64,000 nt of DNA from Rhodeus uyekii. Taxonomy: Eukaryota > Chordata > Actinopteri > Cypriniformes > Acheilognathidae. This document shows, piece after piece, positions 23,591 through 35,575 of the stretch. The notes under the pieces were generated by a model that saw nothing but the letters and a program-made list of their open reading frames with translations, searched no databases and was not told the origin of the DNA. The stretch lies in the NCBI GenBank assembly GCA_037043235.1, contig JAWRVZ010000139.1, positions 324,501 through 388,500 of the forward strand. The letters are read 5' to 3'. How positions within the stretch are numbered: position 1 is the first letter of the stretch; the number at the start of each line of letters is the position of its first letter. Made by a program: the position numbers and the translations under genes.

Positions 23591-24350
23591 ACCCAGTAAA
23601 AATGCATATTTGTGATTTTTTGTCTTTTAAGACCAGCTGTCCAGTGACGTGAAGTGACCAGCTGTCTCTCTCTAGTGGCTGTAAGAGATATTACTGCACA
23701 GTGTTTATGAAAACAACAATAAATATGGTTTACGCAGTGCTTTTTATTTGCCTAGAGGGGACATTTTAAGAATGTAAAAGTAAACAATTTAATATGTTTT
23801 CTTTCTTTCTTTTTAAGTACTAGTTATTAATCGTTTCCACTATTTCTCAGTAATTCCATAGTATCTTGACAGTATTATGGCCTTTAACATAAACATAAAA
23901 TAATGATTGTTTAATGTCCAGTGCCTTGAAAATAAAATGCAGTTTGTTTTATTCCTCAGCCATCTGGCAGAGCGAGTTCATGGCTGTGATAAGCAGGTGC
24001 TCAGATTTTTATGTTGCGTTAATAAATACATGACAAGCACTGCCATTAGTTTATTATAAATCTACATAATAAAAATATATGACTTTAGTTATTTGTATTC
24101 AATGTCAATAAATTAATATATGCATTGTGAGAGGAGGAGGATCTATATTTTAATGGGGTTAAGTACTTGTGGACGATATAGACACTCTATAACACAATCT
24201 ACAGTATATGATATTAGTTATAAGAGTTATATGATAGTATGATATAGTGATACATGATATAGTTATATGATATTATTATAGAATATTAGAAACCCAAACT
24301 ATATGCTCTCAAATACAACATTCACACACATACAGTACACTGAACTGCAT
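23591..24350. other. AT-rich intergenic sequence
   Basis: No gene recognised. Near 24200-24290 lies a TATAGTGATACATGATATAG-type AT-rich low-complexity stretch. Confidence 0.5.
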
Positions 24351-24354
24351 CATG

Positions 24355-24460
24355 CATTAATGCATTTGGCAGACGCATTTATCCAAAGTGAATTACATTG
24401 CATTCAAGATAAACATTGACATGCTAATCAGTTCTTGCTTTCCCTGGGAATAAACCATAC
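24355..24460 (-). mobile_element. tRNA-derived SINE fragment with L2-type tail
   Basis: The minus strand reads GCTTTCCCAGGGAAAGC-like head remnants and the tail TGGATAAATGCGTCTGCC. The same family as at 25240, 46346 and 61841. The tail resembles the 3' end shared by fish V-SINEs and L2-clade LINEs. Confidence 0.6.
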
Positions 24461-25215
24461 AATCCATAAAAGTCAGTAAACAAAAACACAACACAATACA
24501 GAGATTCAGAGTACTGGTAAAACTGTAGGGTTGGTTTAGCGCTGGTCATCTGCAGCAGAACTCACTGGGTCACACTTGTTAAATTAAAAGCTTTAAAAGC
24601 TTAAGAAATAAAACACATTGTGTTTACATTGGTGTGCAGGCATGCTAATCTGTTCATTAAGATAACGGCTCACTGAAATGTAAGATGTGCGTGTATGTGA
24701 TGCATGTACTGTATACGTACATATCATTCATTTTCAATTAGTTTACTTGTAATGCAATATTACAGTACTGCTAATATTGTTTGCCTCTGTATGATAAATT
24801 GCTTGTGCTTCTCTTCATTTGCAAGTCACTCTGCATCAAAGACTCCACGAAGTGAAAATTTAATTGTTTCTGTTTGGTATAAACTGGATCCAAACAGGAA
24901 ATGGCCTGACAGCAAGCTCATATTTTGCAAGCGATAAGCTGATTAGATTTGTCTTCTGTATTTCCCATTACAGATTGTCTTTGAATAATTGTTCTAAAGC
25001 TCAGACAGTCATATCTGCTTATCCTCAGTCCTTCAACACACACATCTTTCCTCCGTACGTACCCTGATACTTTCATGTCTTCAGCAGCAGAACTCCTGAT
25101 TATGTTGGTTTGACTGTATCATCTGTTACACTGCTGCTTGATTGACATCAATCAAATCCCCGTCAGTGACCACAGCATATGTCAGCATATGTAAAAAGCT
25201 TACTGTGGCTTCTGA
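24461..25215. other. Intergenic sequence, no gene seen
   Basis: Only short unrecognised frames (62-77 residues) without domains or splice context. Confidence 0.5.
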
Positions 25216-25237
25216 TGCACTGAGGGCAAAAGTCAGC

Positions 25238-25392
25238 TTTCCTGTAGCTTAACTAGTAGAGCATTGGTGTTTACAATGGCAAGGTCATGGGTTCGATTCC
25301 CAGGGAAAGCAAGAACTGATTCAATGTGTTTCTTGAATGCAATGTAAGTTGCTTTGGATAAAAGTGTCTGCCAAATGCATGATGTAAAATAT
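25238..25392 (+). mobile_element. tRNA-derived SINE (V-SINE-like)
   Basis: The head TCCTGTAGCTTAACTAGTAG and the B-box GGGTTCGATTCCCAG mark a tRNA-derived polymerase III promoter. The body contains TTCTTGAATGCAATGTAAGT and the tail GCTTTGGATAAAAGTGTCTG followed by CCAAATGCATG, the sequence that L2-type reverse transcriptases recognise. It is not a functional tRNA because the acceptor pairing is lost. Confidence 0.75.
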
Positions 25393-25557
25393 GTTGGCAT
25401 TTTCAGAGAGGCACTGACACTCGGAAAAACATTTATTTCATAACAGTTATTTTTATTTTTTTATTTAAAATGAAAAACGTTCAGTATCAAACCCAGCACT
25501 GTCAAAAATTATTTGGGTTAATGATTAAAACACAACAAGGTAAAAATCTAATATATA

Positions 25558-26401
25558 CAGTAATACCTCGGTTTACGAGTTAAGAGTGAGCTCGTAAACC
25601 AAAATGCATAAAACAAATTTCTCCACAAGAATGCACTAAAAATCAATTAATTCATTCCACATGATCACAAATGTTTTACCCTATTAATTGCAGTCAAAAT
25701 TGTAACCATTAAGATCTCATATAAATACTAATTAATAATTGACAATTAAACTCTAAAAGTACTTGACAATTTACTGTAATGCACTTCAGGTTTGAGCAGC
25801 CTGCTTGGAGGAGAGAGAGGAGGGAGGAGGGGGGAGCGGGGAAAGCAAGGATGAAAGAAAATGAATGAATTTATTATAATAGTGCAGAAAACAAATGAAG
25901 TGATAATCCAGAGTTAAAGTCGTGGAACATGGGAGCCGCGAACGAACAAATTCACGGGAGCTGCAAACCAACGAATTCGCGCGAGCCGCGAGAGAACGAA
26001 TTCAAGGGAGCCTCGAATGAACGAATTCGCGGGAGCCACGAACGAACGAACGAACTCGCGGTAGCCACGAACGAACGAATTCGCGGGAACCGCGAGAGAA
26101 TGAATTCGCGTTCTCACTGTAGTATCACTGTGGTGAATGATGCAGCCAATGAATGAGTTAAGGGGTTATAAAGGGGTTGGAACCTCCTGACTGTGTTATG
26201 AGAGGCTGTCATCAGGATATTTCATGTAAAAATGCGCACAAGGATGCTGAGCATTAGGACTTTTCTCCACACAAAACTGCGCATGGGTGAGGGACATTTT
26301 TTCTCGTACACCGATACAATGCTTGTACACCGATTCGACCCTCCTTGCTCGTACACCGATTTGCTTGTATACCAAGTCGCTCGTAAACCGAGGTATTACT
26401 G
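25558..26401. mobile_element. pogo/mariner-like MITE (CAGTAATACCTCGG family)
   Basis: Perfect 22-bp terminal inverted repeats start CAGTAATACCTCGGTTTACG, with TA on both sides (25556-25557 and 26402-26403). 844 bp. The right half has several subterminal copies of TCGTACACCGAT, a spacing that could be transposase binding sites. An internal 25-bp minisatellite lies at 25931-26109. No transposase. Confidence 0.8.
25931..26109 (+). repeat. 25-bp minisatellite inside the MITE
   Basis: Seven units of the type GGGAGCCGCGAACGAACGAA plus TTCGC. One unit has an extra GAAC. The units differ by a few bases each, so the array is not recent. Confidence 0.85.
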
Positions 26402-26403
26402 TA

Positions 26404-27199
26404 TGTTTAATGCATATTGTACAGCATACAACCTGGGTCGCCAAATAACCCATAAATTGTTGTTTTTAACCCAGTAGTTTTTTTAGGGTGAGACGTTCAT
26501 GATTTGAGATGATCTGAAGAATATCCGGAGCTTCAGTGGAAGACGAATATCAGATAAATGTCACACATTTACTTCAATCTTTCAATATTCTTTTATTTTT
26601 CAATATCCTAAAACAGTTTATTTCCATGTTTAAATGAGGGGGAATATATTCCATGTGATCTTAGGATTTTAGACCTCATTGTATATGTTTTAATAAAAAG
26701 CTGCAGTTATTTAATACTGAATCTTCAGTGTATTGTTTTGTTACTTGTGAAGTGTCTCTCTGACGCCACCCACTGTCCCACTGCTGAAACACAACAGTGA
26801 CTCTACACTGACCACAGGTATTTCTGAGTGCGTGAAGAGAATTTGATGCTACTCTTTTCCACACGGGTTGTTCAAGTCAGTAATTTGTCCTTTCGGTATT
26901 TGTGAATAATTCCGTTCTGGATGGGAAAATCTGGAGAGATGAATGAAAGCCCAACAGGGATCGTTGAGTTCATGTGTACTAATTTGCTCTAAATAATCAG
27001 GATACCAGCTTTCAAAAACCTGTGGGGAATTTCCTAGCTTTTATTTGTCTATGTATTTATCATTTTTAACACCCCAAATACCTTAGCAACCACCCCGAGT
27101 ACTGTAGCAAATGCATAGCAACACCCTAACAACCACCCTGAGTACCTTAGCAACTGCATAGTGTCACCGTTACCATGTTTTCTTTGTCTTTTGGCTTCA
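26404..27199. other. Intergenic sequence; short TAGCAACCACCC-type repeats near its end
   Basis: No gene recognised. At about 27070-27165 there are several ACCTTAGCAACCACCCTGAG-like motifs. They are the complement of the minisatellite that fills 30650-34000. Confidence 0.5.
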
Positions 27200-28640
27200 T
27201 TGATGTGAGATTGAGGGCACCAGGGGCATATTCTTCGTACCTCGCTAACTCGCTTAGCTGGATTAGATTGTTGACGATTTCGCATGATCTTGGATTGTTC
27301 GGTTCTTCGACGCTCATCCGGGACTTGTTGTCATAGTAACAGGTCCGTCGAATTGAACCTGCTCGGAAGCAGCTTACTTCATGATGGCAGCATTAGATCA
27401 CGGCTTTATAAGCGGAGGTGAAATGGGAAGTTTGTCGCAGCCATGTCCTGTCCGTTTTTACGAGAGCAAACTGTTGCTGAAAGTGCAATATAATATAATT
27501 ATAAGCAAAAAACATAATTAAATATAGTTTTTTACGTTAGGGTATAATGCATTTAGATACAATTAGTCGTAGTGCGTTAACAGCAGCTCAAACTGTGTGT
27601 ATTGCCTTGCGCTACTTTGCGAGTGGCACGTTCATTTACACTGTTGGAGATGCGGAGAACATTGTGAAAAGTGCTGTCTGTCGTGCCATTCGCAAAGTTT
27701 ACCTGGCACTCAAGCAATCTTTATGGGTTTTTTTGTGTTTTTTACAAACCACTTAAAACCCCAAGTTGTTGAAGAGAGCTTATGAAATCCTGACCATGCA
27801 GTGGTGCGACTGCAGACACATTGCCACCATCAGAAAGCAGAGGACCCTGTGGTGGAGATGCAGTTGATGATGATCTCCAGTCAGTGCACTTGGACCAGAA
27901 TTGTCCAGCATCATTTTTGAAAAGAGGGAACATTGCACACAGTTTAGTTCACAGTTTAGCTTATTTTTTTAAATCCAGCTGATCATCTCTTGCCTGTGGA
28001 ATTAAATAAATAAATCATGAAAGGGTCATCAATCGGACAGTGTGTTTATTAGTGTATTTTACAAACTTTTCCTTTTGAAGCAATTAAATCTCAAGTCGGA
28101 CTTTTTGCTTTATTAGTTCTTGCAATTCTATTTCATTGGTTATCTTCTTTTTTTTGCAGAACAGCGCAAGTAGTAAAAATTACCATTTTGTAGAATATTT
28201 TTGCATTTTACTTTTACTTGTTCCCAAGTTCTAGTGGGTCCTGCGGTGGCTCTAATATAAAAGAGGATTATGAAATACAATTAATATAAGACAATATAAT
28301 TACACACACGATCACTAGGCAACTCACAAATTTAATTTGTCGGCAACCTTTTGCCAGTCCTCTCTCCTGGCTTTTGCAGCCTTTAAAGTGTTGCTTTGTG
28401 TTTTAATCAAACACTGAAATTCAGCGACGAGCCGCCGAGAAATAGGCTACTGCGCGCGCTCTTTCAGCAGGATCGCTGATCAATCACAATGTTGCTGATC
28501 AGTGTTTCTACTATCGATACATATCCCCTTTTAAGACAGCACATGAACGTGCATGATCTCAGATAACTCAATCCAGCTATACTAATCGTCAAGAACAGGT
28601 GCGTTCCAAGAACCGAATCATCCAGATCATTGTGTTGGTG
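27200..28640 (+). mobile_element. PIF/Harbinger-type element relic
   Basis: Subterminal sequences near both ends are related in inverted orientation (ATGATCTTGGATTGTTCGG on the left; ATGATCTGGATGATTCGG in the reverse complement on the right). A transposase fragment lies at 27547. Exact ends and target duplications could not be fixed. Confidence 0.5.
27547..27756 (+). pseudogene. Harbinger (HARBI1-like) transposase fragment
   Basis: The frame contains AAQTVCIALRYFASGTFIY, then VGDAENIVKSAVCRAIRKV, which matches the helical region ahead of the DDE catalytic core of PIF/Harbinger transposases (LR-[YF]-[AF]-[ST]-G, then VGD-x-x-x-[IV]-x-K-[AS]-x-V-CR). Only about 60 residues remain, without the DDE catalytic residues. 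Family placement is from established motif knowledge. Confidence 0.7.
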
Positions 28641-28795
28641 TTCATCATGGTGTTTTAACCCGGTTCCCCATTAAGATCCTCCTTTTGTTTCATCTGTCCT
28701 CGTGGCCTTCGTTGAACTTATCGGCATTTGATTGTTTCAACAGTTTCTATTTCTTTATGTTAACCCCTAGAATCCTATAATACATATATATTTTT

Positions 28796-29009
28796 GCATC
28801 TATCTATGCTATCTGTTATCTATGTTATGTCATCTATCTATGCTATCTATCTATCTGCATTCGTCCTTTTTGTTGCAGTTAAGAGCCGAACTTTAACAAT
28901 AGCAACACCCTAGAAACCACTTGAGTACCGTAGCAACTGCATAGCAACAACACCCTAGTAACCACTCGAGTGCCTAGCGAACGCAAAACAACTAACTCTT
29001 TAATCATTT

Positions 29010-29102
<93 letters not shown>
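28796..29102. repeat. TATC microsatellites and minisatellite motifs
   Basis: Short CTAT runs at about 28796-28856, TAGCAAC/ACCCTAG motifs at about 28898-28990, and a long pure (TATC)n run at 29011-29102. Confidence 0.9.
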
Positions 29103-29103
<1 letters not shown>

Positions 29104-29292
29104 CAACCTTGAAACTACTACAAACTTTCTAGTCTAGCTTTCTCAAGCCAACTGGAAAGTTTGTTTAGGAACTTAACCAATCTAGTTAAAAAGTTCAAAT
29201 CAACTAGTGAGGCTTAACAGTCATCGTTCACTAACAAGGTGATTGGCATCTTTTTTTAATCGCTTTTGTTTCATATCACATTTTTGTTATTA

Positions 29293-29493
29293 CCGTTTTT
29301 ATTCGAGTATAACGCGCAAAATTTTCTACCAAAAAAATAAATCAAAGTTAGTGATGCACGTTATGCACGAGGGCTGTGCTGGGCTGGGGTGGGGTGGGGT
29401 GTGGTTTGTTTTGACGGCCGGTCCTTTGAGGGCGCCGGCGAATTGTGAGTTCGCGCTGCGCATTTTACAAGCTGTTTAAGTAGCAATATATGC
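29293..29493 (+). mobile_element. Left part of a split CCGTATTTATTCGAG-family element
   Basis: Starts TA-CCGTTTTTATTCGAGTATA, and its sequence is the inverted counterpart of 37497-37687. It continues at 36324 after the 6.83-kb hAT-like insertion. The 8 bases atatatgc at its end are the insertion's target duplication. Confidence 0.7.
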
Positions 29494-29567
29494 CAGGGTC
29501 GTAGCCAGAAATTTATTTTCGAGGGGGCCCAGCTTAAAATGAGGGGGCCTGAGCATAACGTAATCGG

Positions 29568-29605
29568 CTGGATTCGAACCTGCGCAGGCGGGCGGCGAGA
29601 ATTGT
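29568..29605 (-). tRNA. tRNA-Ser-like 3' half (pseudo)
   Basis: The minus strand reads CTGCGCAGGTTCGAATCCAG then CCGATTACG, which has the T-arm and acceptor 3' sequence of a eukaryotic tRNA-Ser. No D-arm or anticodon arm is adjacent. Confidence 0.4.
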
Positions 29606-30527
29606 TTAGCTAAACGGCCCTAAACCGTTTCCCATTCATTTTCAATGGTAGTGCTAAACCACTACGGATGTAATATACTTTCGGCCGCTGCGCGCTCGTG
29701 GCGCTGTTCTGCCTTTTGCACTCGCGGGAAATTTGAAGAGAAGAAGAGTGGAAACACATATTGTTTGTCTTTTCAGCGCGTTTTTAGATCATCTCGCAAA
29801 GGTAAGTTACTTCATTTCACTTCTACTTTTACTGTTAATGCTGAAAACTTGTGTGAAACGTGTCAGAACATCAAAGTGAGGATGTTTTATTTCTAGTTAG
29901 GCTCATTCATGGTTTTACCATGGTAAAAATAGTACAGCCGTAGTTAGGACAGCAATATCAACAACATAACACTTTAATGTACAACTATGTAAGCCGTTTA
30001 TGTAGTAAATTATATTTGTAGTGCAGCCATGGTATTATAAATGCAATAAATGTTCTCTCTCTTTCTCTTTGCTGATGTCTCTATGAAATTCTTTTTCTTT
30101 TTCTCAATTTTAGTCATTTATTATAGGCATTCAGCATTACAGTATAATTGAAAGCTATATTTTACATATATACCTAAATTATAAATGTAATGTAGATGAA
30201 TTCTCTGAAAAAAAGCTACAAACATTGAGCTGTGAGAGATGTTCTTTGTTCTTTGATTAACATTAATGGCAGATGTCACAACATCAGGTTTACAAAGCTG
30301 TTGTCATTTTAAGACCTAATGCACATTCTATTTTCTCACAACTCTTACTGTACATTTAAGACCTCATTTACCTGTGCTTGAGAATTAAAAACAGACAAAA
30401 ACGAGATCATTTATTGTAACATCAGCCAAAGGATGATATAGTTTATTGCTAATCTTAACACTTAAAACATTACTTCTGACTGCATTATTTATTACAGATG
30501 ATGTTTCTTTAACAGAACAATAATCTA

Positions 30528-33120
30528 AACTAGAGAGGATAAAGTTCGTCGAGACAAACTTTAGAAGTTGGCTGAGAACGTCGCACCGGAAACGTTAATT
30601 TCGCATGTTGGTAGCACAATTTAACATTAAATACAAAGTACGTTACAAAACCAGAAATTAACAGGTTGCTAAGGTGTTCTCGGTGGTTGCTAGGGCGTTG
30701 CTAGGCAGTTTCTTAGGTATCCGGGGTGGTTGCAAAGGTAACCAGAGTGGTTGCTAGGGTGTTGCTAGGCGGTTGCTAGGGTAACTGAAGTGGTTGCTAG
30801 GGTGTTGCTAGGCAGTTGCTAGGGTAACTGGAGTGGTTGCTAGGGTGTTGCAAGGTGGTTGCTAGGGTGTTGCTAAGGAGTTGCTAGGGTATCCAGGGTG
30901 GTTGCTAGGCAGTTGCTAGGGTATCCAGGGTGGTTGCTAGGTGGTTTCGAGGGTAATATGGTTTCCTAGCACAATTTAACACTTAGCTAATCACTATTAG
31001 CATGTAGCTATTCACTGCTAGCATGTGTAGCATGTTGACAGTTCTGTTTGCCAGCATGAGTCAATAGAACCAACCACCATTTCTCTACGACGCTCAGATC
31101 CAGAGAAATAGGTCTGGCTAAACGGTTGCTAAGGTACTCTGTTTGGTTGTTAGGGAGTGGCTTCATAGTGATGCTGAGACACTCATTGGTTGCCTGATTA
31201 AAAAGAGCCCTCCCCCTTGAGTGTACGATCCTGTGATGCAGAGTTATGTTCAATGCAAAATCCCTATGCAAGTTACCATGAAACATGAAGGGAATGAAAC
31301 AGGAAACAGGAAGTGCAAGCACTTCCTGTTTCCTGTCCTTTGCCATATTAGGTAGAATGGCAGCATCACTGATTCTGATTGGATGAGAAACAGTTGATAG
31401 AACCGCCTCTGCACTGACTCTCAGCAGCTGCAGTGTTTAGATTTGAATTTTGACAGTTGGAGTTTGAAAAATCTTTAGAAGTCCTGGGTGGTTGCTAGGG
31501 TATTTGGGTGGTTGCTAGGGTGTTGCTAGGGTAACCAGAGTGGTTGCTAGGCGGTTGCTAGGGTATCCTGGGTGGTTGCTAGGGTGTTGCTAGGCAGTTG
31601 CAAGGGTATTTTGGGTGGTTGCTAGGGTGCTGCTAGGCGGTTGCTAGGGTAAACAGGGTGGTTGCTAGGGCGTTGCTAGGCAGTTGCTAGGGTATTTTGG
31701 GTGGTTGCTAGGCAGTTGCTAGGGTATCTGGGGCGGTTGCTAGGGTGTTGCTAGGGTAACTGGGGTGGTTGCTAGGGTATCCTGAGTGGTTGCTAGGCAG
31801 TTGGTAGGGTATTTTGGGTGGTTGCTAGGCAGTTGCTAGGGTAAACAGGGTGGTTGCTAGGGCGTTGCTAGGCAGTTGCTAGGGTATTTTGGGTGGTTGC
31901 TAGGGTGTTGCTAGGGTGTTGCTAGGGTATCTGGGGCGGTTGCTAGGGTGTTGCTAGGTGGTTGCTAGGGTAACTGGGGTGGTTGCTAGGCAGTTGCTAG
32001 GCAGTTGCTAGTGTATTTTGGGTGGTTGCTAGGCAGTTGCTAGGGTATCCAGGGTGGTTGCTAGGATGTTACTAGGTAGTTGTGAGGTCTTCTGGGTAGT
32101 TACTATGGCATTCCTAGCACAATTTAACACTTAGCTAACCACTATTAGCATGTAGCTATTCACTGCTAGCATATGTAGCATTTTGGAAGTCCTGTTTGCT
32201 AGCATGAGTCAATAGAGCCAACCCCCATGTCTCTACGACACTCAGAAGCAGAGATATAGGTCTGGCTAAATGGTTGCTAGGGTTCTCTGTTTGGTTGCTA
32301 AGGAGTGGCTTCACAGCTACAGTGATGTTACTCCAAAGGCTCCTTGTGAGTATGAACGATATAAACCAACCAGAATGCCTCTACGACATTCAGAACTGAG
32401 GATATCTCACTTTGTATTTGGTTGCTAAGGTGCTCCATAATGGTTGCTAGGGCGTGGCTAGGAAGTGTTGAAGAAGTTGATGATTGACAGTTTGCTAGCC
32501 CGAGTCATACGAGCCCACCCTCAAATTTCTATGACTTTTCTATCCAGAGATAGAAGTCGATCAATTTGAATGGAAGTCTATGGGATGGGTTGCTAAGGTG
32601 CTCTAAATGGTTGCTAGGGCGTGGCTTAATAGCTTCACTGTGATCCTGAGACACTCATTGGTCGCCTGAGTAAAATGAGCCCTCCCCCTTGTCTCTGTGA
32701 CGCTGTGATGCACAGCTATGTTCAATTCAAAATCCCTATGCAATTTGCCATAGTAGTTGGTGTTTCATGGGACGGCCTTCCCCATTCATCTCTATGAGAC
32801 AAATTTGGGCAGCTCTAGCACCCCAGGGGTACAACTTTCACCCCATTGTGTGGTATATTCTTACAGAGGCTGTCACCCTCTTCAAATGTGGCGAGTTTCA
32901 TCTTTTTAAAAATTCCTCACTCAGAGTTATTAATCGTCAAAGTTCGTCGCAATGTTAAGTCAATGGGATTTTTCGGCTGCTTTTTCGCCCCTGGGGCGGA
33001 CACCGTACCCCCGACCCCTTAGAAAAGATAGGCCTGCGGCCTGTTCTGATTTTGGGGTCTGTAGCACTAACGCTGTAGGACGAGATGCGTTTAGAAAAAG
33101 GTGCTCAGAAGAATAATAAT
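30528..33120 (+). repeat. Long direct repeat, copy 1 (2593-bp period)
   Basis: Begins AACTAGAGAGGATAAAGTTC, which starts again at 33121. It contains minisatellite arrays at about 30655-30960 and 31480-32095, a 36-bp palindrome, and blocks such as TTAGCATGTAGCTATTCACT that recur within the unit (about 30995 and 32145). Confidence 0.75.
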
Positions 33121-33965
33121 AACTAGAGAGGATAAAGTTCGTCGAGACAAACTTTAGAAGTTGGCTGAGAACGTCGCACCGGAAACGTTAATTTCGCATG
33201 TTGGTAGCACAATTTAACATTAAATACAAAGTATGTTACGAAATCAGAAATTAACAGGTTGCTAAGGTCTTCTGGGTGGTTGCTAGGGCGTTGCTAGGCA
33301 GTTTCCTAGGTATCCGGGGTGGTTGCTAAGGTGTTGCTAGGTGGTTACTAGGGTAAACAGAGTGGTTGCTAGGGCGTTGCTAGGCAGTTGCTAGGGTAAC
33401 CGGGGTGGTTACTAGGGTAACCAGAGTGGTTGCTAGGGTGTTGCTAGGCGGTTGCTAGGGTATCCGGGGTGGTTGCTAGGGTAACCAGAGTGGTTGCTAG
33501 GGTGTTGCTGGGTGGTTGCTAGGGTAACTGGAGTGGTTGCTAGGGTAACCAGAGTGGTTGCTAGGGTGTTGCTAGGCGGTTGCTAGGGTAACTTGAGTGG
33601 TTGCTCGGGTGTTGCTAGGTGGTTGCTAGGGTAACCTGGGTGGTTGCTAGGGCGTTGCTAAGGAGTTGCTAGGGTAACCAGAGTGGTTGCTAGGGTGTTG
33701 CTAGGGTAATCAGAGTGGTTGCTAGGCGGTTGCTAGGGTATTTTGGGTGGTTGCTAGGGTGTTGCTAGGTGGTTGCTAGGGTAACCAGAGTGGTTGCTAG
33801 GCGGTTGCTAGGGTATCCTGGGTGGTTGCAAGGGTGTTGCTAGGCAGTTGCTAGGGTATTTTGGGTGGTTGCTAGGGTAACCAGAGTGGTTGCTAGGCGG
33901 TTGCTAGGGTATCCTGGGTGGTTGCTAGGGTATTTTGGGTGGTTGCTAGGCAGTAGCTAGCTAGT
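30655..33965 (+). repeat. GTTGCTAGG minisatellite arrays
   Basis: Three main blocks of interspersed units of the form GGGTGTTGCTAGG, GGCGGTTGCTAGG and GGGTAACCAGAGTGGTTGCT. The units are about 16-25 bp and irregularly ordered. Non-coding. Confidence 0.85.
31300..31335. repeat. 36-bp perfect palindrome, copy 1
   Basis: CAGGAAACAGGAAGTGC, then AA, then its exact reverse complement. Repeated unchanged at 34299-34334. Confidence 0.85.
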
Positions 33966-34550
33966 TACTATGGCATTCCTAACACAATTTAACACTTAGC
34001 TAATCACTATTAGCATGTAGCTTCACTGCTAGTATGTGTAACATGTTGAAAGTCCTGTTTGCTAGCATGAGTTAAAAGAAGCAACCCCCATGTCTCTACG
34101 ACGCTCAGATCCAGAGATATAGGTCTGGCTAAACTGTTGCTAAGGTACTCTGTTTGGTTGTTAGGGAGTGGCTTCAAAGTGATCATGAGACACTCATTGG
34201 TTGCCTGATTAAAAAGAGCCCTCCCCCTTGAATCTATGATATTGTGATGCAATACAAAATTCCTATGTAAGTTACCTTGAAACATGAAGGGAATGAGGCA
34301 GGAAACAGGAAGTGCAAGCACTTCCTGTTTCCTGTCCTTTGCCATATAAGGTAGAATGGCAGCATCACTGATTCTGATTGGATGAGAGACAGTTATAGAA
34401 CCGCCCCTGCACTGACTCTCAGCAGCTGCAGTGTTTAGATTTGAATTTGGAGACAGTTGGAGTTTGAAATATCTGAACATTCCGCAATGCAAAGTCAATG
34501 GGACTTTTTGTGGGCTTTTTTTCCCCCATTTTTAGGAAAACCGTAGGTCC
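33121..34550 (+). repeat. Long direct repeat, copy 2 (partial)
   Basis: Repeats the start of copy 1 almost exactly for the first ~120 bp. It then has its own arrangement of the minisatellite (about 33250-33960), followed by the GCATGTAGCTTCACTGCTAG block and the second 36-bp palindrome. Confidence 0.7.
34299..34334. repeat. 36-bp perfect palindrome, copy 2
   Basis: Identical to 31300-31335 although the surrounding sequence has diverged by several substitutions and indels. Confidence 0.85.
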
Positions 34551-34564
34551 GATCCCTTAGAAAA

Positions 34565-34735
34565 GACATAGCTAGGGTAAAAAATACCTAAAAAATACCA
34601 CCCAAAATACCTAAAAATACCACCCAAAATACCCTAGCAACCGCCTAGCAACCACCCAGGATACCCTAGCAACCGCCTAGCAACCACTCTGGTTACCCTA
34701 GCAACCACCCAAAATACCCTAGAACTGCCTTCGGC
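34565..34735 (-). repeat. Inverted block of the GTTGCTAGG minisatellite
   Basis: ACCCTAGCAACCGCCTAGCA-type units are the reverse complement of the arrays at 30655-33965, so this block has the opposite orientation within the same element. Confidence 0.8.
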
Positions 34736-34807
34736 CTGTTCTGATTTTGGGGTCTGTAGCACTAAAGCTGTTGGAGGAGATAGCGTGTAAATTTTTGTAC
34801 AGAAGAA

Positions 34808-34930
34808 TAATAATAAGTTTATTAGCATTTCAATATGTTGGCTGCTTCTCAGCCAACTTAATAATAATAAAAATAAGTTTATTAGCATTTCAATATGTTG
34901 GCTGCTTCTCAGCCAACTTAATTATTATTT
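34808..34930. repeat. 60-bp tandem duplication with hairpin
   Basis: AAGTTTATTAGCATTTCAAT recurs 60 bp later. Each copy contains GTTGGCTGCTTCTCAGCCAAC, a 7-bp-stem hairpin. Confidence 0.8.
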
Positions 34931-34940
34931 CCATTTAAGA

Positions 34941-35395
34941 TCCCTGGTGAACATCTGGAAGACCCCATCCATTGTTGCTGGTGCCTCTGGACCCCCGAAG
35001 AACATCTGTGCCTCAAGATTACATTTCAACCTCAACCTCGTGCTGAAGCTGGACTTGTTCCACTGCCTGAGTCGTTTTACCTCTGACCTTTACCCTCGTT
35101 CAGCACTTTCTGCAGCTGCTCTCTGTGAATGATCAGGATGACCGAAAGAGGCCTGGAACAACTCTCTGAAGACACGAGTACCCACTGGGCCTGGTGGAAG
35201 TGGTACCAATCCTGCTGAGACACATCTCTGACAGGGATCCAGATTGGTATTCAGCTATTCGAGGCCCAGGACGTGACGGGTGGACCTGAAGCCGTCATGT
35301 TTCATCCTCCCTGCTGTGTTTGACTGCTCTAATGATTGAGTTCAATTTGCTCTAGAGAAAGACTGAATGATTGTAGATGTTTATAGGTTATGGTG
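34941..35395. other. Unassigned sequence inside the hAT-like element
   Basis: Moderately GC-rich text with no terminal repeats and no recognisable domain. The 61-residue frame at 34947 is not supported as a gene. Confidence 0.4.
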
Positions 35396-35409
35396 GCCAG
35401 ATCTTCCAT

Positions 35410-35575
35410 CAATTCTGAATAAGAGACAAATTTTATCTAAAGCAACTTGCATTGCATTCAAGAAACACACTGACATTCTGATCAGTTAAATATTGTTCAA
35501 TATGTTGTCCAAATGTTGTAAGTTACTTTGGATAAAAGCATCTGCCACATAAATAAATGTTAATAAATGTCAGAG
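35410..35575. mobile_element. SINE/LINE tail fragment
   Basis: AACTTGCATTGCATTCAAGA (minus-strand body) and TTACTTTGGATAAAAGCATC (plus-strand tail) indicate remnants of the V-SINE/L2-tail family seen at 25238, rearranged head to tail. Confidence 0.45.

Noticed and set aside
25238..25310. Functional tRNA gene
   Set aside because: A- and B-box are present, but the acceptor and anticodon stems do not pair and the sequence continues into a SINE body.
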